This document shows, piece after piece, positions 14,865-24,163 of a stretch of 64,000 bases of DNA; the stretch's first letter is position 1; the number at the start of each line of letters is the position of its first letter. The position numbers and the translations under genes were made by a program. This stretch comes from JBDHWG01 sp039810085 (GTDB lineage: Bacteria; Chloroflexota; Anaerolineae; Epilineales; JAHCIE01), in the NCBI GenBank assembly GCA_039810085.1, contig JBDHWG010000006.1, positions 124,001 to 188,000 on the forward strand, read 5' to 3'. Below the pieces are notes generated by a model. It was given only the letters and a program-made list of their open reading frames with translations, searched no databases and was not told where the DNA came from.

Positions 14865-16918
14865 TCGGCCATCCTATCCACTTCCTTGGCTACCGCTTCG
14901 ACGATGCCTTCGGCTCTAAGTTGGGTCGCCGGGAAGTAGTGGCCGCCCAGCGCATCGGCCAGGGCATGCGCGGCCCCATCCAATCCACCGCTTTCCGCGT
15001 CGATGACGACCGAATGCACCCCCGCCTGCCGCAGCAGATACGCCAGGCGGGCGATCTCCTCTTCGGGTTCCATGTCCTCGGTCAGTGGGACGTTGCCGAC
15101 ACCGTCGGTCAACAGGATCAACAGGGGAAGAGCACGGGCGTCAACCTGGCGCGCGCGCTGAAACGTGTGGTAAGCCAGCAGGAGCGCGTGGGCCAGCGGC
15201 GTTTTGCCGCCGATGGGCAACCCCGTCAGCGCACGCTGGGCGCGTTCGACGCTGCTCGTGAACGGCAGGACAAGGCGCGCCTCGTCCCGCCGGAACACGA
15301 CAACGGCGACCCGGTCACGCCGCTGGTAGGCGTCGCGCAGCAGCGAAAGCACCGCGCCCCTGGTCGCCGCGATGCGCTCCCCCGCCGCCATGCTCCAGCT
15401 CGCATCCACGGCGAACAGGATCATGTTGCCGACGCGCCGCGTTCGTATCTTGCGCCGATAGTCACTCGGCTCTATGATGAGCGCGCGAGGATCGTCATCG
15501 CCCTGTCTTGCGCGGCGCTCACGCTGAAACGGCGCGGCAGCGCGAAACGTCGCATCGAGCGCCAGGTCTGAGGCGGCGTCCTCGCCCGGCCGGCTGGCGA
15601 CGTAGTGGCCGCGCTTGCGCTCGGTGAGGGAGTAGCTGCGGCGGCCGCTGGTGTGGCGCGTGATGCGGTCGAGGGTCGTGGTCAGGCGACGAGTCCGGAA
15701 CTCCGCGCCGGTCTGCGCAACGCGGTCGGCGACCGTGGGCGGGGCAGGGCCGGGTGGGTTATGCGCGCCGCTGGCGTCGGTCGCCTCGGCGTCGCCGGTC
15801 TCGTCAGCCTCCGCCGTCTCCCCCTCTCGGCCGCCGCTAATCGCCGCGACGGTCACCTCGCCGCTCTCTGAGGGCATGCTTATGGACGCGGCGCGACGCG
15901 CCTTATCCAGCCGCGACTCGATATCCGCGACGCCGACCGGCGTTTCTTGCAACCCTTCGCGGCGCATGCGGTGTGGCAGCGCCAGTTCCGCCGCGAGCGC
16001 CACGTCCACATCCTTCAGCTGTGTCCGCCCGGCAAACGCGGCGTGAGCAAGCGCCGCCTTGAGAATCGCCAGGTCCGCCCGGTGTCCGGCGACATCGTAG
16101 CCCGCCGTCAACTCAGCGATGGCGCGCAGGTCTGTAGGCGCAAAGCGCACTCGCGGGAGCAACTTCTGCGCGGCCGCGATCTGCTCGGCGAGGGCGCGCT
16201 CCTCTTCTTCCCACTGCGCGTAGAACGCCGCCGGATTGTGCTCGAAGCGGAGCCGCCGCGCCAACACCTCGGCTCGCGCCGCAGGGTCGGTGATGCCGTG
16301 GATAGTGACCAGCAGCGCGAAGCGGTCGAGGAGCTGCGGCCGCAGCTCGCCTTCCTCCGGGTTCATCGTCCCGATCAGGATGAAGCGCGCCGGATGGCTG
16401 AACGAGATGCCCTCACGCTCGACCACGTTGACCCCCATCGCCGCCACGTCGAGTAGCAAATCGACGACGTGGTCGTCCAGCAGATTGACCTCGTCGATGT
16501 AGAGGATGCCCCGGTTCGCGGCGGCGAGGACGCCCGGCTCGAAGCGACGCTCCCCCGTCTGTAGGGCCTGCCCGATATCCAGCGTGCCGACAACGCGGTC
16601 CTCCGTCGCACTGACGGGCAACTCGACGAAGCGGACACGCCGCGTGGCCCTCGGCAGCGTCTCGCCGCGCGCCACCCGCTCCTGACACAAACTGCATAGG
16701 CTGGCGGGGTCGGCTGGGTCGCAGCTGAAGGGGCAGTCGGCGACGACCTCGATGTCCGGCAGGAGCATCGCCAGCGCCCTGGCCGCTGTGCTCTTGGCCG
16801 TCCCGCGCTCGCCCCGAATGAGGACGCCGCCGATGGCCGGGCTGATGGCGTTCAGGATAAGGGCGCGCTTGAGCTGGTCTTGGCGGACAATGGCCGTGAA
16901 GGGGAAGATGATGGGCAT
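14861..16918 (-). CDS. Magnesium/cobalt chelatase-like protein: fused ChlI ATPase and ChlD VWA domains
   Basis: The N-terminal 330 residues are an AAA+ ATPase of the BchI/ChlI type, with Walker A GERGTAKST, Walker B ILYIDEVNLLDD and a Cys-rich insert (CPFSC and CSLC). A Pro/Ala/Glu-rich linker follows. The C-terminal third is a von Willebrand A domain with MIDAS motif DASWS. The 685-residue fusion resembles putative cobaltochelatase or magnesium chelatase accessory subunits. No large CobN/BchH subunit lies in the window, so the metal and tetrapyrrole are unknown. A MoxR-VWA-like remodelling role is the main alternative. Confidence 0.86.
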   Translation of the reverse strand: MPIIFPFTAIVRQDQLKRALILNAISPAIGGVLIRGERGTAKSTAARALAMLLPDIEVVADCPFSCDPADPASLCSLCQERVARGETLPRATRRVRFVELPVSATEDRVVGTLDIGQALQTGERRFEPGVLAAANRGILYIDEVNLLDDHVVDLLLDVAAMGVNVVEREGISFSHPARFILIGTMNPEEGELRPQLLDRFALLVTIHGITDPAARAEVLARRLRFEHNPAAFYAQWEEEERALAEQIAAAQKLLPRVRFAPTDLRAIAELTAGYDVAGHRADLAILKAALAHAAFAGRTQLKDVDVALAAELALPHRMRREGLQETPVGVADIESRLDKARRAASISMPSESGEVTVAAISGGREGETAEADETGDAEATDASGAHNPPGPAPPTVADRVAQTGAEFRTRRLTTTLDRITRHTSGRRSYSLTERKRGHYVASRPGEDAASDLALDATFRAAAPFQRERRARQGDDDPRALIIEPSDYRRKIRTRRVGNMILFAVDASWSMAAGERIAATRGAVLSLLRDAYQRRDRVAVVVFRRDEARLVLPFTSSVERAQRALTGLPIGGKTPLAHALLLAYHTFQRARQVDARALPLLILLTDGVGNVPLTEDMEPEEEIARLAYLLRQAGVHSVVIDAESGGLDGAAHALADALGGHYFPATQLRAEGIVEAVAKEVDRMAD

Positions 16919-16977
16919 AAAGTAGAAGGACCTCTTTCGCAGGTGTCACCAGCAATTATACGCCGGTGCAAAAGTCT

Positions 16978-17005
16978 TTGACTCATCCCCAATTCCGCGC
17001 ATAAT
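16978..17005 (+). promoter_or_regulatory. Promoter of the histidine operon
   Basis: TTGACT (16978-16983), a 16-bp spacer and CATAAT (17000-17005). The leader from about 17012 to hisZ is some 175 bases long. I looked in it for a T-box (no GGTGG anticodon-pairing bulge motif) and for a His-codon leader peptide, and saw neither. It is GC-rich with several GCGC stems. Confidence 0.65.
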
Positions 17006-17188
17006 TTGCTTTACTCCGGTGCGCAGACGATATACACAACACGCTGGCGGCCGGCAACGACAGTCTCACCGCCGAGGCGCAGAGCGCATGGAGCGCCCTT
17101 CTAATCGCTCCCGCGCCTGCGCTTTTGTAATGGGCCGCGCCGTCGGCTCGGGTATCGATCCCAGGATGTTAACCGCTTGCTGAAGCCA

Positions 17189-18385
17189 ATGACTCTCCGT
17201 GGGCAGCTGCCGCGTGGCGTGCAGGACTGGTTCCTCGCCGACGCTGCTCGGCGCGCTGACATCGAGGCGCGTATCGCCCAGGTGTTTCGCGCCTGGGGCT
17301 ACGGCCAGATCATCCCCCCCACCTTCGAATACTACGAGAATCTCGCCCTTGGCCTCAGCGCAAGCGTTCAGGAGGCGACCTACCGCTTCCTGGACCATCG
17401 CGGCCACACCCTCGCCCTCCGTCCCGATCTCACCATCCAGACGGCGCGCATCGTCGGCACCAAGCTCTACGACCAGCCGATGCCGCTGCGCTTCTTTTAT
17501 GTCGAGCCGGTATTCCGCTACATCGAAGTGCAGGCGGGCCGCCAGCGTGAGTTTACCCAAGCGGGCATCGAGCTGATTGGCGCCTCAACACCGGCGGCGG
17601 ATGCCGAAGTCGTCGCCCTAGCGGTCGAGGCGCTGCGAGCGGCTGGGCTGACCGACTTTCGCGTCTCCATCGGCCACATCAACTTCTTCCGCGCCCTGCT
17701 TGCCGAAGCCGGCCTGTCCCCTGACGCGGCTGAGACCGTGCAGGAAGCCATCGACCGCAAGAGTCGGACCTCGGTACGCGCAGCTTTGAACGGCAACCAC
17801 GCCCCCGCCATGCGTGCGCTGGAAGAGCTACCAACGCTGGTCGGCGGGCCGGAGATTCTCGACCGCGCCCGAGACCTAGCGCCGTGGCCTGCCGCGCAAG
17901 CTGCGCTCGATAACCTGGCCGCCATCTACGATTGGCTAGGCCGGGCGGGCCTGGCCGAGCCGATTATCATCGACCTGGCCGAAGTGCGCGGCATGAACTA
18001 CTACACCGGCCTCACCTTCGAGGCATTCGCCAGCGGCATGGGCTTCGCCCTCCTCAACGGCGGCCGCTACGATCACCTCGTCGGCCAGTTCGGGCCGGAG
18101 TGCCCCTCCGTCGGCTTTGCCCTTGGGGTGGATCGCCTGATGATGGCGCTCGGTGAAAGTCAGTGGGCCGAACACCTCCCTGACGTCCTTGTCGCGTATA
18201 GCGACGACCCGACCTGCCTGGCGGCCCTCGCCCACCTGCGCGCCTCGGGACGACGCGTCGAGATGGACGTCCTCTGCCGTGACACGTCAGCCCTACTCGA
18301 CTATGCCCAGGCGCGCGGCATTCCGGCGGTGCTCGTGTGGAACGGCGAGCGACTCGTGGCGTTGCGCGAGGGGGACGTGCGATGA
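17189..18385 (+). CDS. hisZ: ATP phosphoribosyltransferase regulatory subunit HisZ
   Basis: HisZ is a catalytically inactive histidyl-tRNA synthetase paralogue that partners the short form of HisG. It begins with PRGVQDWFLADA and contains the class II synthetase-like stretch FLDHRGHTLALRPDLTIQTAR, then YYTGLTFEAF and GGRYDHLVGQFG, as HisZ does. Its length of 398 residues without an anticodon-binding domain argues against HisS. ATG 17189 is used; a TTG 12 bases upstream is also possible, and neither has a convincing ribosome site. It overlaps hisG by four bases, so the heteromeric enzyme is made as a coupled pair. Confidence 0.9.
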   Translation: MTLRGQLPRGVQDWFLADAARRADIEARIAQVFRAWGYGQIIPPTFEYYENLALGLSASVQEATYRFLDHRGHTLALRPDLTIQTARIVGTKLYDQPMPLRFFYVEPVFRYIEVQAGRQREFTQAGIELIGASTPAADAEVVALAVEALRAAGLTDFRVSIGHINFFRALLAEAGLSPDAAETVQEAIDRKSRTSVRAALNGNHAPAMRALEELPTLVGGPEILDRARDLAPWPAAQAALDNLAAIYDWLGRAGLAEPIIIDLAEVRGMNYYTGLTFEAFASGMGFALLNGGRYDHLVGQFGPECPSVGFALGVDRLMMALGESQWAEHLPDVLVAYSDDPTCLAALAHLRASGRRVEMDVLCRDTSALLDYAQARGIPAVLVWNGERLVALREGDVR

Positions 18386-19047
18386 CTACGCCGGCTCTCA
18401 TCGTCGCCCTCGCCAAGGGCCGCATCTTCGACTCGGCGCTGGCGCGTCTCGCGGCGGCGGGCTATGCCATCCCGCCCGGCCTCTCCGATGGCTCGCGCCG
18501 CCTGATGGTCGATACCCTGGATGGCGCGCTGCGGCTGCTCCTCGTGAAGAGCGGCGACGTGCCGACGTACGTCGAGTACGGGGCAGCTGATTGCGGCATT
18601 GCCGGGCGCGACGTCGTCGCCGAGTCGGGGCGGGATGTACTGGAGCCGTTGCCGCTCGGTTTTGCCCGCTGCAGTTTGGTCGTGGCCGCGCCGACGGACC
18701 ACGCAAGGGCGCCGCTCCACCGGCTGACATCGGTGCGCGTCGCCACCAAGTACCCGCGCCTGACGCGCGCCTACTTCGAGGCGCAGGGCCTGTCGGTGGA
18801 CATCATCCCGCTCAGCGGCTCAGTCGAGTTGGCCCCCGCGGCGGGCCTGGCGGACTTCATCGTGGACATGGTCGAGACGGGCACGACACTGCGCGAGAAC
18901 AACCTGACACCCGTCGATGTTGTTCTCGACTCGGAAGCGCTGCTCATCCTCAACCGCGCCAGCCACAAGCTGAAGATGGATGCTATTGGCGAGCTGATTC
19001 GGCGGCTGGAGAGCGTGAGCGAGACATTTTCAGAGAGCGCCAGATAA
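18382..19047 (+). CDS. hisG: ATP phosphoribosyltransferase catalytic subunit (short form)
   Basis: This enzyme catalyses the first step of histidine synthesis, joining PRPP and ATP. At 221 residues it is the short form lacking the ACT-like regulatory domain, which fits the adjacent hisZ. Key segments are IVALAKGRIFDSAL, VPTYVEYGAADCGIAGRDVV, VATKYPRLTRAYF, the PRPP loop region and LADFIVDMVETGTTLRENNL. The ATG overlaps the hisZ stop as ATGA. Feedback control by histidine would act through HisZ. Confidence 0.95.
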   Translation: MTTPALIVALAKGRIFDSALARLAAAGYAIPPGLSDGSRRLMVDTLDGALRLLLVKSGDVPTYVEYGAADCGIAGRDVVAESGRDVLEPLPLGFARCSLVVAAPTDHARAPLHRLTSVRVATKYPRLTRAYFEAQGLSVDIIPLSGSVELAPAAGLADFIVDMVETGTTLRENNLTPVDVVLDSEALLILNRASHKLKMDAIGELIRRLESVSETFSESAR

Positions 19048-19071
19048 AGAGATGTTGGTAGGATTGATTCT

Positions 19072-20445
19072 ATGCTAGAGACCGAGATCGCCATTCGCAT
19101 CCTGAGCGTCGCCGAGGCGCAGAACACCATCCTCCGCCGCGAGGCCATCGACCACACCGCCGTCAGTCCGGCGATGGCGGCGGGCATTCGCCGCGTGTTC
19201 GGCGAGGACCTCTCGGCCACTGCTGTCGTTGACCGCATCCTGGCTGATGTGCGCGCGCGGGGCGACGCTGCCGTGCGCGACTACACGTGCCGCATCGACG
19301 GGGTAGACCTGACGTCGGCCCAGGTGGACGACGAGGAGATGGACGCAGCGTGGGCTGAGACGCCGGAGAGTCTGCGCGCCGCCATCGCCCGTGCCATCGA
19401 GCGCATCCAGGCATTCCACGAGCGCGAGCCACGCGGCTCCTGGATCGACTGGCGCGACAACGAGGCGATGGGCCAGATTGTGCGCCCCATCGAGCGCGTT
19501 GGGCTGTATGTCCCCGCCGGCGCCGCGCCCCTGCCGTCATCCCTGCTCATGGCAGCCGTTCCGGCGCGCGTCGCAGGCGTCGAGGAGATTATCCTATGTA
19601 CGCCGCCGGACGCGACGGGCCGCGCGAATGCGACGACGCTGGCTGCGGCGCGCCTGGTGGGTATCATGCGTGTCTTCAAGATCGGTGGCGCCCAAGCCAT
19701 CGCTGCCCTCGCCTATGGCACGCAGACCGTGCCGCGCGTCGACAAGATCGTCGGCCCGGGCAACCCGTTCGTCGTCCTGGCGCAGAAGGCCGTCTTCGGT
19801 ACGGTCGGCATCGCCAATCTGCCCGGCCCGACCGAGACCCTGCTCATCGCCGACGACAGCGCCAACCCGGCCTGGACCGCCGCCGACCTTCTGGCGCAGA
19901 GCGAGCACGTCATGGGCACGGCCATCCTGCTCACGCCGTCACAAACGCTGGCCGAAGCCGTGCAGCGCGAGATCGCGATCCAGGTCGCCGATCTGCGGTG
20001 GCGCGATGGCATTCTGGCTTCCCTCGCGACGAACGGCGGCATCGTCATCACCGAGAGCATCGACCAGGCGGTCGAGATGGCGAACGCTTTCGCGCCCGAG
20101 CACCTGTGCCTGCTGACCCGCGACCCGTGGAGTCTGGTGGGCCGGGTGAGGCACGCCGGCGGCATCTTCGTCGGCGAGGCCTCGTCAGAGGCTCTCGGCG
20201 ACTACATCTACGGCCCCAGCCACATCATGCCGACGAGCCGCACGGCGCGCTTCACGTCGCCCATCCACGTGCGCGACTTCTTGAAGGTCATCTCGGTCTT
20301 TGGCGCGAGCCTGCCCGTCCACAATGAGCTTGCCCCGGCTGCTATCCAGTTAGCCGAGGCGGAGGGCCTGACGGCGCACGCGGCGGCGCTGCGACAGCGG
20401 CTAGCGGGCCAGGGGCAAACCGGAGTAGATGGACGTCATGAGTGA
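19072..20445 (+). CDS. hisD: Histidinol dehydrogenase
   Basis: This enzyme performs the last two steps of histidine synthesis, oxidising histidinol to histidine with two NAD. The 457-residue protein has the family cores VGLYVPAGAAPLPSSLLMAAVPA, FKIGGAQAIAALAYGT, KIVGPGNPFV and the zinc/catalytic region SEHVMGTAILLT. The late motif FAPEHLCLL and a conserved His in YGPSHIMPT are also present. It is preceded by a short gap after hisG and overlaps the next gene by 17 bp. Confidence 0.95.
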   Translation: MLETEIAIRILSVAEAQNTILRREAIDHTAVSPAMAAGIRRVFGEDLSATAVVDRILADVRARGDAAVRDYTCRIDGVDLTSAQVDDEEMDAAWAETPESLRAAIARAIERIQAFHEREPRGSWIDWRDNEAMGQIVRPIERVGLYVPAGAAPLPSSLLMAAVPARVAGVEEIILCTPPDATGRANATTLAAARLVGIMRVFKIGGAQAIAALAYGTQTVPRVDKIVGPGNPFVVLAQKAVFGTVGIANLPGPTETLLIADDSANPAWTAADLLAQSEHVMGTAILLTPSQTLAEAVQREIAIQVADLRWRDGILASLATNGGIVITESIDQAVEMANAFAPEHLCLLTRDPWSLVGRVRHAGGIFVGEASSEALGDYIYGPSHIMPTSRTARFTSPIHVRDFLKVISVFGASLPVHNELAPAAIQLAEAEGLTAHAAALRQRLAGQGQTGVDGRHE

Positions 20446-21670
20446 GATGTCGGCGCAGCCCAACACGCCGTCCGACGCTGCGTCCGTGCTCGCGCCCGCG
20501 TCTTCACCTGAGGCCGACCGCGCCATCGGAGCAATGCTCGGCCTGGCGATTGGCGACGCGCTGGGCGCGCCGGTCGAGGGCTGGCCGCCGCAGCGCATCG
20601 TCGAGCGGCTGGGCGCCGTGGACAGCTACGTAGACCTGGACCGGCTGCCGGGCCTCTACACGTCGCGGACGCAGCAGGCGCTGTGTCTGCTCGACACGCT
20701 GCTGGCCGAGGACGGCTTCAAGCCGGAGTCGCTGGGGTTGAGCTTCGTCACGATGAGCAAGGCGCTGCACCAGAAGTGGCCCATCTACGGCGCGTTCCGC
20801 GCGACAAACCGGGGCTTTCGTGACGCCGTGGACCGGCTGGCCGACGGCGTGTCGTGGCGAGAAAGCGGAACGCTGAGCGCGAGCAATGACCCGGCGCTCC
20901 GCGTCGTCCCGCTGGCCGTTTGGGCGCGGGAGTACCGCGTGGTCCAGTTTCGGGAAGACGTGATCGAGTCGGCCTGGATCACTCACCGCGACCCGCGCGC
21001 CCTGGCCGGCGCCCTGGCGTTTGCCTTTGCCGTGGTGCATGTCGTGAACCTGTCCAATGCCGCGCAGTTCGACGCCCGTGGCTTCCTTCGCGCCATCGCC
21101 GAGTTCACCCGCGACGCCGAGGCGGTCATCGCCAAGCGCTGGTGGGCCGCTGACCTGAAGCTGCCCCACGATGCAGTCCACGACGTGAGCAACGTCTTGC
21201 GTCGCAGTGAAGGCTGGCTGGGGCAATCATCGGCCAGGCTGGTAGAGCAGGTGACACGCTTTGCGCGCCCGCTGGGCGAGCGAGATGTGCGCGGCACGTC
21301 GGCTTTCGTTGTCGCGTCGCTCACAACGGCGCTGGTCACGTTCGCGTGTCTCGCCGCCGCACCCCAGGACGCGCTCATTGAAGCGGTCAACCTGGGTGGC
21401 GATACATCGGGCATCGGCGGGATGGTGGGCGCGCTCGCAGGCGGTCTGCATGGCCTGCAAGCGTTTCGAGAAGCGTGGGTGACAGGCTTGCAAAATGCAG
21501 CCGTGATCCGCCAGCGGGCTGAGAGTCTTGCATCGGGCGAGGGATTGCCAGAGGGCGCGCTGCGCTTGGTACGCGTGGAAGCCGCGCTGACCGAGGCCGA
21601 GATACCACGCCTCAAAGCCCGCCATACTGGACCACACACCGAGGAAGACCGAGGGCAGGATGACCACTGA
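20429..21670 (+). CDS. ADP-ribosylglycohydrolase-like protein, probable pseudoenzyme
   Basis: The protein has the overall DraG/ADP-ribosylglycohydrolase pattern: AMLGLAIGDALGAPVEGW at the start, DPALRVVPLAVWARE in the middle and NLGGDTSGIGGMVGALAGG near the end. Two metal-binding signatures are altered. The usual TDDT motif is TSRT here (residues 78-81), and the usual GGDTD is GGDTS (Asp325-Thr326-Ser327). In active relatives these Asp residues bind the two Mg ions, so this copy may bind ADP-ribose without cleaving it. It lies between hisD and hisC, overlapping both, so it is a fixed part of the histidine operon. The start is ATG 20429 behind GGAG. Confidence 0.82.
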   Translation: MDVMSEMSAQPNTPSDAASVLAPASSPEADRAIGAMLGLAIGDALGAPVEGWPPQRIVERLGAVDSYVDLDRLPGLYTSRTQQALCLLDTLLAEDGFKPESLGLSFVTMSKALHQKWPIYGAFRATNRGFRDAVDRLADGVSWRESGTLSASNDPALRVVPLAVWAREYRVVQFREDVIESAWITHRDPRALAGALAFAFAVVHVVNLSNAAQFDARGFLRAIAEFTRDAEAVIAKRWWAADLKLPHDAVHDVSNVLRRSEGWLGQSSARLVEQVTRFARPLGERDVRGTSAFVVASLTTALVTFACLAAAPQDALIEAVNLGGDTSGIGGMVGALAGGLHGLQAFREAWVTGLQNAAVIRQRAESLASGEGLPEGALRLVRVEAALTEAEIPRLKARHTGPHTEEDRGQDDH

Positions 21671-22754
21671 GACTGTTACCGCGATGGCGGCCCGCTTCGC
21701 CAAGCCCGAGGTACGCGCCCTGAGCGCCTACCATCTCGACCCGCACACGGTCAGCATCAAGCTCAATCAGAACGAAAACGCTGCGGGCTTCCCCGATGAG
21801 CTGAAAGAGGAAGTCTGGCGGCGCATCCGCAGCCTGGATTGGGCGCGCTACCCGGACTTCCACCTGACGGCCATCACCGCCCGCCTGGCTGCCCATGCGG
21901 GCGTTCCGCCGGAGTGGATCCTGGTCGGCAACGGCTCGAACGAAGTCTTGCAGATGACGCTCCTGACCACCGTCGGGCGCGGCGACAGCGTCGTCATTCC
22001 GGCGCCGACGTTCACGCTCTACAAGCTCCAGGCGACGGCGGTGGGCGCAGCGGCGCATGCCTTGCAACTCGAGCCGGCCGAGAATTTCGCCCTCTCTGCG
22101 TCGGCGGTCATCGACCTGGCGCGGCGTCATGCGGCGAAGGTCGTCGTCGTCTGCTCGCCCAACAATCCCACGGGCACGCAGTACGCCGAGGACACGCTGC
22201 GCGAAATTTGCGAGAACGTGGACGGGCTGGTTTTGCTCGACGAAGCCTACCGCGAGTTCTGCGACCAGGACCTCGTACCGCTGCTCGACCAGTACGACAA
22301 CATCGTTCTCTTCCGCACCTTCTCCAAGGCGCTGGCAATGGCCGGGCTGCGCGTTGGCTACTGTATCACCCGGCCCGACCTGGCGCGGGAGATTGGCAAG
22401 GTCAAGCTGCCCTACGCCCTCAACATCGTCTCGGAGGCCGTGACCCTGGCCGCCCTGGACCGCCCCGACCTCTTCGCGCCAACGATTGAGATGGCGCGCC
22501 GCGAGCGGCGGCGGATGAGCGATGCGCTCGCAGCGATGCCCGGCGTACATGTGTACCCGTCGGCGGCGAACTTCGTCCTGGCGCGCTTCGACGCGGGCGC
22601 GGCCAACGTCTTCGACCGTCTGCTGGCGCACAGCATCCTGGTGCGGGATGTCAGCCACTATCCGGGCCTGGCAAACCATCTGCGCATCAGCATCGGGACA
22701 CCGGCCGAGAATGACGCGCTCCTCGCAGCGCTGCGCGATACCCACGGGAGTTAG
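21660..22754 (+). CDS. hisC: Histidinol-phosphate aminotransferase
   Basis: This PLP enzyme makes histidinol phosphate from imidazole-acetol phosphate and glutamate. The 364-residue fold-type I aminotransferase has IKLNQNENAAGFP at the start, VGNGSNEVLQM, VVVCSPNNPTGTQY, LLDEAYREF and the Schiff-base Lys in FRTFSKALAMAGLRVGY. The start overlaps the previous gene by 11 bp. Phenylalanine or tyrosine transaminase activity is known for some relatives, but the operon context makes the histidine role secure. Confidence 0.94.
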   Translation: MTTETVTAMAARFAKPEVRALSAYHLDPHTVSIKLNQNENAAGFPDELKEEVWRRIRSLDWARYPDFHLTAITARLAAHAGVPPEWILVGNGSNEVLQMTLLTTVGRGDSVVIPAPTFTLYKLQATAVGAAAHALQLEPAENFALSASAVIDLARRHAAKVVVVCSPNNPTGTQYAEDTLREICENVDGLVLLDEAYREFCDQDLVPLLDQYDNIVLFRTFSKALAMAGLRVGYCITRPDLAREIGKVKLPYALNIVSEAVTLAALDRPDLFAPTIEMARRERRRMSDALAAMPGVHVYPSAANFVLARFDAGAANVFDRLLAHSILVRDVSHYPGLANHLRISIGTPAENDALLAALRDTHGS

Positions 22755-22804
22755 GTTTTTCTGTGATCGAATTATGTCGCGCGTAGCGCGCCCAAGGAGC
22801 GAGA

Positions 22805-24163
22805 ATGATTCCAGCTCAGCCAATCAATATACGCTGCCCGCAATGCGGCCAATCCTTTACCGCCAATGTTCAAAGCATCGTGGATGTTGGCGAGACTCCG
22901 GCGCTCAAAGAGGCGCTGCTGGCCGGGACACTGAACGTCTTTACCTGCCCGAACTGCGGCGCGCGCGGTCGCCTCGGCACGCCCCTGCTGTACCACGACC
23001 CGAGCAAGGAGCTGGCTATCGCGTACATCCCGATGGAGTTGAACCTCGCCGGACCCGACCAGGAGAAACTCATCGGCAGCTTGAGCAACGCCCTCATCGA
23101 CGCGCTGCCGCCCGAGAAGCGCAAGTTCTATATTCTCAGCCCACGCACGGCTCTGACGTGGCAAGGGCTGATCGAGACTATCCTGGAGACCGACGGCATC
23201 ACGCGAGAGATGATCGAGGAGCAAGCCAGCCGCGTGCGCATGTTAACGGAGATGATCGACGCGGTTGGGCGCGATGAGAGCTTGAACAAGCTCATCGAGG
23301 ACAACCGGGACCTCATCGACTACGATTTCTTCCTGCTGATTGCGGGCGCGCTCGAGGACGCCCAGGTGAGCGGGGATGAGCTGCGGGCCCGACGCCTGAC
23401 AAAGCTGCGCGACCGACTGCTGGCTGAGGTCGGCGAAGAGGAAGCGCCGCTGCCCAAGCCGCTGGGCGAGAACGTGTCGCCGAGCGAGGCCGTGGACATG
23501 TTCCTCGCGCTGCCGGAAGAAGAGATCCTTCCCAACGTCGCCGCCAACCGGCCGCTGCTGGATTACGCCTTCTTCCAGACGCTCACCGGACGGATAGAAG
23601 CCACCGAGGGCACGGGCGATACTGAGGAAGCAGCGCGCCTGAAGACCCTGCGCCAGCGCATCCTGGACGCCGCCGAAACGGTGGACCGCGAGATGGAGGC
23701 CAGCCTGCGCCAGGGCGCCAATCTGCTCCAGAAGATCCTGGAGAGCGAGGACCCGCAGCAGATAGTTCAGGAACACCTGGACGAGATTGACGATGCGTTC
23801 CTCCTCGTGCTAGGCGCCAACATCAATCAGGCGCACCAGGACGGCAAGGCGGAAATCGCCCAGGCGCTGGAAGGGCTGTATGCCTACATCCTCTCGCGCC
23901 TCGAAGCCAACCTGCCGCCTGAGCTTCAGTTGGTCAATCGCCTGTTGCGTCTCAACGATGCCGAGCAACGCGCCGAAGTTCTCGACAGCGAGCCTAGCCT
24001 CGTCTCCCCCGAACTCGCGGACCTGTTCGACCGCATCGCCGAGGACAGCCTGGCGCGCAGCCGGCCGGACGTGGCCGAGCAGGCGCGGGCCGTCGCGGGA
24101 GAGATACGCGCTCGGCTGGCTAGCGGGGCCGCGACGCCGAGTGGGGCGAAGCCAGAGGCATGA
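22805..24163 (+). CDS. CpXC domain protein of unknown function
   Basis: The N-terminal 100 residues match the CpXC domain, with paired zinc-binding motifs CPQC (residues 12-15) and CPNC around LKEALLAGTLNVFT. The remaining 350 residues are acidic and helix-rich with repeated blocks of similar pattern (DESLNKLIEDNRDLIDYDFF and LPNVAANRPLLDYAFFQTL), suggesting an alpha-solenoid. The start follows AAGGAG. It lies between hisC and hisB and overlaps hisB by four bases (ATGA), so it is translated with the histidine enzymes. No enzymatic motif is visible; a scaffold or sensor role is a guess. Confidence 0.8.
   Translation: MIPAQPINIRCPQCGQSFTANVQSIVDVGETPALKEALLAGTLNVFTCPNCGARGRLGTPLLYHDPSKELAIAYIPMELNLAGPDQEKLIGSLSNALIDALPPEKRKFYILSPRTALTWQGLIETILETDGITREMIEEQASRVRMLTEMIDAVGRDESLNKLIEDNRDLIDYDFFLLIAGALEDAQVSGDELRARRLTKLRDRLLAEVGEEEAPLPKPLGENVSPSEAVDMFLALPEEEILPNVAANRPLLDYAFFQTLTGRIEATEGTGDTEEAARLKTLRQRILDAAETVDREMEASLRQGANLLQKILESEDPQQIVQEHLDEIDDAFLLVLGANINQAHQDGKAEIAQALEGLYAYILSRLEANLPPELQLVNRLLRLNDAEQRAEVLDSEPSLVSPELADLFDRIAEDSLARSRPDVAEQARAVAGEIRARLASGAATPSGAKPEA

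Noticed and set aside
17005..17188. Possible T-box or histidine leader peptide before hisZ
   Set aside because: No T-box antiterminator signature and no run of His codons was found in the leader.
17177..18385. Histidyl-tRNA synthetase instead of HisZ
   Set aside because: The protein lacks the anticodon-binding domain, and the adjacent short HisG requires HisZ.
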